Shown here: in pieces, positions 51,969-56,053 of the stretch
How positions within the stretch are numbered: the first letter of the stretch is position 1
Layout of the letters: every line of letters starts with the position of its first letter
Assembly (NCBI RefSeq): GCF_030518195.1
Contig: NZ_JAULSC010000024.1
Location: 1-56,053 of the forward strand
DNA from: Nocardioides cremeus
GTDB taxonomy: Bacteria > Actinomycetota > Actinomycetes > Propionibacteriales > Nocardioidaceae
DNA length: 56,053 bases
Reading direction: 5' to 3'
Translations under genes and position numbers: made by a program
Notes under the pieces: generated by a model
Databases searched by the model: none
What the model was told of the DNA's origin: nothing
Seen by the model: the letters and a program-made list of their open reading frames with translations, nothing else

Positions 51969-53006
51969 CTAGTTGAGGTCGAGGTCCTGGGCCTTGTTGA
52001 ACTGCCTCTGGCTCCCGGGCACCGGGCCCAGTCCGAGCAGGTCGGTCACCAGGTTGGCGATCGCGCCGTTGCGGATCGGCGGCGGGGTGGTGGCGTACGT
52101 CGTGCGGGAGGTGCCGGGGCTGGCATAGTGGGGGTTGAGCTCGTAGAGGTCGGCGTCGGCAGCGACCCCGGGGCCCCAGGCCATGAACGGAACCCGATAG
52201 TTGGCGTACCGGGTGGGGTCGCTGTGGCTGTGTCCTTTGCCGCCGTGGTCCGCGGTGACGATGAGGACCAGGCCGTTCTTCAGTACCGGGTCGGCCTCGA
52301 TGGCGGCGATCAGCCGGCCGAGCAGGCGGTCGACGTCGGCGACGGCGTCCAGGTAGGCGGGTGACAGGAAGCCCCGGTCGTGCCCGACGACGTCGGGCTT
52401 GGAGAAGTGGACGAAACGGAACGCCCGGTCGTTGTTGAGCAGGTCGCCACGGACGCGCCGCATCAGCAAGGCGTTGTTCTCCCGGACCGTGAAGCGGTCG
52501 ATCTTCGAGCGCCAGGAGCGCTTGAACAGCGTGAACTTGGTCTTGCTGGCGAAGAGCGCGGTTGGGCGGGTCTCGTCGTGGACGACGGAGAACGCGGACC
52601 TGACTGTCTCGCCGGCGGCGGCGTGGACGGTCCGGGGCCTCAGTCGGTCGTCGTTCCAGGTGACCCCGTGGCCGCCGCGGTCGGCGTTGACCCGTCGGCT
52701 GGTCAGCATCCCGGTGTGGTTGGGCAGGGTGGTGGTCAGCTCGCGCGCGGTGCGGGCGTTCATGGTGGACGCGCCCTCGTCGATCAGCCGGTGCAGGGTG
52801 GGCGCGCGATCGCGGCCGAGCTCGCGGATGGCGCGCGGGTTGAGCCCGTCGATCGACACGGCAAGTACGCTGGCGACCGGCACGTCGACCGACGCAGAGG
52901 CGCCACCGGAGCTGACCATCGCCCTGGCCGGCGCGACCAGGCAGGTGGCGGCGAGGACCGCCGCGAACAGCGGCGCCAGGGCAGGACGGATATTTCCGAG
53001 CATCAC
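51969..53006 (-). CDS. Secreted type I phosphodiesterase / alkaline-phosphatase-superfamily hydrolase
   Basis: 345 residues with an N-terminal signal peptide (LAPLFAAVLAATCLVAPARA). The metal-binding start is VLAVSIDGLNPRAI, the nucleophile Thr is in TTTLPNHTGMLT, and the second metal site is LIVTADHGGKGHSH. FSKPDVVGHDRGF supplies further ligands. This is the nucleotide pyrophosphatase/phosphodiesterase (PF01663) pattern. It probably acts outside the membrane on phosphate esters; no substrate can be named. Confidence 0.85.
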   Translation of the reverse strand: MMLGNIRPALAPLFAAVLAATCLVAPARAMVSSGGASASVDVPVASVLAVSIDGLNPRAIRELGRDRAPTLHRLIDEGASTMNARTARELTTTLPNHTGMLTSRRVNADRGGHGVTWNDDRLRPRTVHAAAGETVRSAFSVVHDETRPTALFASKTKFTLFKRSWRSKIDRFTVRENNALLMRRVRGDLLNNDRAFRFVHFSKPDVVGHDRGFLSPAYLDAVADVDRLLGRLIAAIEADPVLKNGLVLIVTADHGGKGHSHSDPTRYANYRVPFMAWGPGVAADADLYELNPHYASPGTSRTTYATTPPPIRNGAIANLVTDLLGLGPVPGSQRQFNKAQDLDLN

Positions 53007-53296
53007 AACAGGCTAGATCACGTGACCAGGGTGTCGCGGTCATCCGACCTCCGCGGGAGCTGGACGCCGCACTCCTGCGCGCCCCCGTGCTGGGCGACCA
53101 CCGCACCGCCGAGGGCGTTCCGGAGAACCGTGTCAGGCTCCGCATCCAGTCAGCCGATTGTTGGTGGCGGAGCTCGAAAGATGTGTTTGAGGAGGTCGGC
53201 CGATCTGGCGCACCGCCGCGCCGTCTGGGTTAGGCGCGGGCGGGAATGCACCTGCGCCGGTCGGGGCTGAGGCGAGCACGACACTCGGCACGATCG
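53007..53296. other. Divergent intergenic region
   Basis: Between the secreted phosphodiesterase and the MFS transporter. It should hold both promoters; I see no clear operator or RNA element. Confidence 0.4.
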
Positions 53297-54574
53297 ATGT
53301 CAGGATCAGCTGACGTGACCCGGACAAGCTCCGACGAGTTCGCCGACCGGAGACGTTCATCGCGCACTTGGACACCCTGGCAGGCGATCGTCGGCTTCGG
53401 TCTCGTCAGCCTGACTGCCGACATGCTCTACGAGGGCATGCGGGCGATGGCCGGGCCTTTCCTCGGCACCTTGGGAGCGTCGGCGTTGACGGTGGGCCTG
53501 GTGACCGGTGCCGGCGAGGGGATCGCGCTTGTCCTGCGCCTGGTGACCGGGCCATGGGCTGACCGCAGCCACCGCCACTGGCGACTCACAGTCGTCGGAT
53601 ACGCGATGACTGCCGTGTGCGTGCCGTTGTTGGCTGTCACACCCTTTCTCGGGGGAGCCGGCCTCGCCGTGGCCTCACTGCTGATCCTGCTGGAGAGGAC
53701 GGGCAAGGCGGTTCGCAGCCCTGCCAAGTCGGCGCTGCTGGCCCGAATGGCGCAGCCGACCGGCCGCGGGCGGGGTTTCGCTGTCCACAAGGCGCTGGAC
53801 CAGGTTGGTGCGTTCTCCGGTCCGCTGTTGCTGGCGGGAGTGGCCGCGCTCACTGGTCTGCTGTGGCCCGGATTCGCGCTGCTCGCCATTCCCGGCGCTC
53901 TGTCACTGGTGCTGCTGGCCGTGTTGAGGCGACGAGTCCCGGGTCTCGCCGACCCGGATCCGGAGGAGCAGGCGCCGGTCTCGGCGCAGCGACGTGCCGC
54001 CGCTCGTGCGGTGGGCCGCGACCTGCCGCGCACCTTCCACCGGTTCTCCCTCGCTGCGGCGTTCGCGACGGCAGGCCTGATGACGTTCGGTGTCATGGCC
54101 TACCGGTTCGTCGAGGACGGATTGCTCTCGCCCGCCGCCATTCCCCTCGTCTATGCCCTGGGCATGGCGGTCGCAGGCGTCGCCGCCCTCGCCACCGGCG
54201 ATGCCTTCGACCGCTGGGGGCCGAGGACACTTGTCGTCGTACCGCCACTGGTCGCCGTCGTACCGCTGCTCGTGTTCGCGAATGCCGTCGGGCTGGTCCT
54301 GCTCGGCATTGGCATCTGGGGTGTCGCCAACGGCATTCAGGACTCCTCGGTCAAGGCGTACGTCGCCGACCTGGTGCCGGCCGGACGCCGTGCGACGGCG
54401 TACGGCGTCTTCGCGGCGGTCCAGGGCATCGGGGCCCTCGCCGGCGGAGCGCTGGCCGGCGCGCTGATCACCGACCACGTCGCCGTCCTGGCGTCCGTGA
54501 TCACCTTGCTGCAGGTCGGTTCGCTCGCCCTGCTCTGGCCCACCACCCGGCGGCGCTCCACGAGCCCGGGCTGA
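53297..54574 (+). CDS. MFS transporter
   Basis: 425 residues from the ATG at 53297 (MSGSADVTRTSSDEF); an earlier ATG 17 codons upstream gives an Arg-rich leader and is less likely. About 11-12 hydrophobic segments. The loop 2-3 motif GPWADRSHRHWRLTVVGYAM is of MFS type (GxxaDrxxxR), and the second half has GDAFDRWGPRTLVVV. Two halves of six segments are separated by a charged loop (DPDPEEQAPVSAQRRAAARA). Substrate unknown; the closest family seems to be multidrug/sugar-type MFS. Confidence 0.85.
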   Translation: MSGSADVTRTSSDEFADRRRSSRTWTPWQAIVGFGLVSLTADMLYEGMRAMAGPFLGTLGASALTVGLVTGAGEGIALVLRLVTGPWADRSHRHWRLTVVGYAMTAVCVPLLAVTPFLGGAGLAVASLLILLERTGKAVRSPAKSALLARMAQPTGRGRGFAVHKALDQVGAFSGPLLLAGVAALTGLLWPGFALLAIPGALSLVLLAVLRRRVPGLADPDPEEQAPVSAQRRAAARAVGRDLPRTFHRFSLAAAFATAGLMTFGVMAYRFVEDGLLSPAAIPLVYALGMAVAGVAALATGDAFDRWGPRTLVVVPPLVAVVPLLVFANAVGLVLLGIGIWGVANGIQDSSVKAYVADLVPAGRRATAYGVFAAVQGIGALAGGALAGALITDHVAVLASVITLLQVGSLALLWPTTRRRSTSPG

Positions 54575-54704
54575 CCACCGCGATTCCCTCTCGCACCGCG
54601 ATCGCGCACCGCGCTCGCGGTGCGAGATCGGCGGTGCCACCGTCGTCGACTCTCTGCGCCCGACCATCTCGTGGCCCGGGCACCACGCACGCCAGCAGTC
54701 CGGG

Positions 54705-54723
54705 TAAGGTAAGCCTTACCTAA
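54705..54723. promoter_or_regulatory. DtxR/IdeR iron box
   Basis: 19-bp palindrome TAAGGTAAGCCTTACCTAA, very close to the consensus TTAGGTTAGGCTAACCTAA of the iron-dependent repressors of actinobacteria. It lies 26 bp before the lipoprotein ATG, with a further half-site CCAACCTAA downstream. Predicts repression when iron is sufficient. Confidence 0.88.
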
Positions 54724-54748
54724 CCAGGCCAACCTAAAAGGACACACC

Positions 54749-55336
54749 ATGCAACGCGCCGCTCTGGCCGCCCTGGCCGCCCTGACCGCCCCCCTTGCCC
54801 TCGCCGCACTCACCGGGTGCAGCGCCGAGGCCGACACGAAGGACGAGACGGAGTTCGCGGTCCCAGCCGGAGTCCAGAGGCAGTACGAGGTCCTCGCCGA
54901 CGAGCTGGCCGAGAAGGGCCAGACGGTCGAGTCCGGCGAGTGGACCATCAACCTGATCACCGAGGCGGCCGAGCCGTGGTTCGAGGTGCACGGCACGCAC
55001 GGTGCGCGGTTCCGGGCGCCGAAGGCCGAGGAGACCCACCACATCGAGATCATCCCGACCGAGACCTCGACTGGGCGGACCGTCCCCGACGTGCCGATCA
55101 CTCTCGAGGTCCTCGACGCCGACGGAAAGGTCGTGCAGGAGATGAAGCTGAACTTCTACTACTCGACCTTCTACCACTACGCCAACAACTTCACCGTGCC
55201 CGAGGCAGGCACCTACACCCTACGCGCGAGCCTCGGCGTCCCGACGTTCAACCGCCACGGTGAGGAGTCCGAGACGCCGGCACTCACCGAGGGAGCGACC
55301 GTCGAGTTCACTGGCGTCGAGCTCACCACCGAGTGA
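54749..55336 (+). CDS. Iron-transport lipoprotein, P19/Tp34-like (FtrA-type)
   Basis: 195 residues. Lipobox LTGC with Cys24 after a hydrophobic leader. The mature part (EVHGTHGARFRAPKAEETHH, ITLEVLDADGKVVQEM, FYHYANNFTVPEAGTYTLRA) fits the Fe2+-transport periplasmic protein family PF10634, which uses Met/His residues for metal. The iron box upstream supports a role in iron uptake. Followed without a gap by a membrane protein (GTGA overlap). Confidence 0.8.
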   Translation: MQRAALAALAALTAPLALAALTGCSAEADTKDETEFAVPAGVQRQYEVLADELAEKGQTVESGEWTINLITEAAEPWFEVHGTHGARFRAPKAEETHHIEIIPTETSTGRTVPDVPITLEVLDADGKVVQEMKLNFYYSTFYHYANNFTVPEAGTYTLRASLGVPTFNRHGEESETPALTEGATVEFTGVELTTE

Positions 55337-55875
55337 CGAGCGCGCTCGACGCGAGGCCAGCGGCGGCACCACCGCTCCCCTCGTGGGTGCCATACGTCGT
55401 CGCGGGCCTCGCCCTCACCGGGCTGGGGGGAGCCTCGGTATGGACCGCTGCTCACATCGCCCCCGACCAGACGCTGCACGAGGCGGCGCTCTTCGCGCAC
55501 CTGGCCTGCCTGGTCGTCGGCTTCGGTGCCGTACTCACCGTCGACTGGGTCGCACTCCGCTGGATGGCCGGACGGTCCGAGCTCGTCGACGTGCTCCGCC
55601 AAGCCGGCAACGTCCACGTCCCGATCTGGGCAGGCTTCGGCGGGCTCGTGCTCAGCGGCGTCCTGCTCGAGCCCGACCTGACCGGCCCCATCACCCAAGC
55701 GAAATTGGGACTGGTCCTGCTGATCGGCTGGAACGGCCTGCTCGCGATGTGGCTGCACGCCCGGCTCAGCGAGGACCCCCGCCGATTCCGCCTCAGCCTC
55801 TGCGCCATCACCGCCTCGCTCTCGCAACTCGGCTGGTGGGGCGCCATGGCGATCGGCTTCCTCAACGCCCGCTGA
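55333..55875 (+). CDS. Integral membrane protein co-transcribed with the iron lipoprotein
   Basis: 180 residues from GTG (MTSALDARPAAAPPLPSW), overlapping the lipoprotein stop. About five membrane segments: VPYVVAGLALTGLGGASVWT, ALFAHLACLVVGFGAVLTVD, VPIWAGFGGLVLSGVLLEP, LGLVLLIGWNGLLAMWL and ASLSQLGWWGAMAIGFL. Conserved His residues (HIAPDQTLHE, HLAC) could bind heme or metal. Its place suggests a membrane partner of the lipoprotein, but I do not recognise the family. The insertion-sequence tip begins 58 bp after its stop and may separate it from further genes of the operon. Confidence 0.65.
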   Translation: MTSALDARPAAAPPLPSWVPYVVAGLALTGLGGASVWTAAHIAPDQTLHEAALFAHLACLVVGFGAVLTVDWVALRWMAGRSELVDVLRQAGNVHVPIWAGFGGLVLSGVLLEPDLTGPITQAKLGLVLLIGWNGLLAMWLHARLSEDPRRFRLSLCAITASLSQLGWWGAMAIGFLNAR

Positions 55876-55932
55876 CCCTGCGGGCGTTCCACACGCGTGA
55901 ACTGGCGCCACAGCTCCCGACGGGCAACACAT

Positions 55933-56053
55933 CTGTCAAGGGCCAGTGAGAACTGCCCAGTGGCGGACATGAAACCTGCCCGCTGACGGCCACGAGAACT
56001 GCCCGGTGGTGGCCATGGGATCTGCCCAAGGGGGCTGCGGCCACCACCGACCA
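55933..56053 (+). mobile_element. Inverted terminal sequence: tip of an IS21-type insertion sequence (right copy)
   Basis: Perfect 121-base inverted copy of the left end of the window. The tip TGTCAAGGGCC starts at 55934 and the element runs out of the window. The same four 23-bp-spaced units are present. It lies 58 bp after the stop of the last membrane-protein gene. No target-site duplication links the two ends: outside the shared base, the flanks at 122 and 55932 differ. The ends may therefore be two independent insertions, or the overlap at which an assembler stopped in a repeated element. Confidence 0.7.

Overview
The window is high-GC actinobacterial DNA. GTG starts are frequent, genes overlap by four bases (ATGA/GTGA), and the gene families (ChlID-type cobaltochelatase partner, fused CobIJ, CbtAB, DtxR/IdeR-type iron box, BioQ-type operator) fit Actinomycetota. 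A nocardioid-type Propionibacteriales host is my guess; the sequence does not prove it.

Layout. (1) Bases 1-121 and 55933-56053 are perfect inverted copies of each other. Each carries four units spaced exactly 23 bp apart and looks like the tip of an IS21-type insertion sequence; the TG tip faces inward at both sides. (2) 122-918 holds decayed DNA: an IS30-type transposase fragment against a frameshifted HTH-MNT nucleotidyltransferase. (3) 919-6764, minus strand: a thiamin (B1) operon under a TPP riboswitch, in transcription order thiE-thiO-thiS-thiG-thiE/tenI-thiD-thiC. (4) 6892-31475: a nearly complete aerobic cobalamin (B12) set: cobA, a CobC-like phosphatase, cobN, cobF, cobQ, cobK, cobU, a (2Fe-2S) protein, cbtA/cbtB, cobD, cobS, cobT, a cobB-cobC fusion, cobO, chlID, cobL, bluB, cobM, cobIJ, cobH and a shortened cobG. 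At least four cobalamin riboswitches govern its transcription units. (5) 31850-37643: accessory DNA beginning at a 35-bp 3' fragment of a tRNA gene (best match initiator Met), with a HAD hydrolase, an APH-type kinase, a toxin-antitoxin pair, a serine recombinase, a methyltransferase and a broken GNAT gene. (6) 37724-42670: a small monooxygenase and a bioB-bioA-bioF-bioD operon (B7) preceded by a BioQ-type palindrome. (7) 42700-48900: more accessory DNA, with IS256 and HAD fragments, two more nearly identical serine recombinases, a DUF1778/GNAT and a FitAB-type toxin-antitoxin pair, a cyclase and a frameshifted kinase. (8) 49149-55875: ordinary-looking genes: an acidic secreted calcium-binding-repeat protein, an ECF sigma factor with a divergent membrane partner, a secreted phosphodiesterase, an MFS transporter, and an iron-box-controlled lipoprotein with a membrane protein.

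Together the window gathers the synthesis of three cofactors (B1, B12, B7) in 42 kb between inverted insertion-sequence tips. The biotin operon is bracketed by inverted copies of a site-specific recombinase. Five copies of a palindromic repeat occur only in the accessory part (33.5-47.3 kb). Points most worth checking are the vitamin super-cluster and its possible mobility, the CobG that ends before its Fe-S cysteines, the palindromic repeat family, the recombinase units with conserved downstream hairpins, and the sigma-factor regulon motif.
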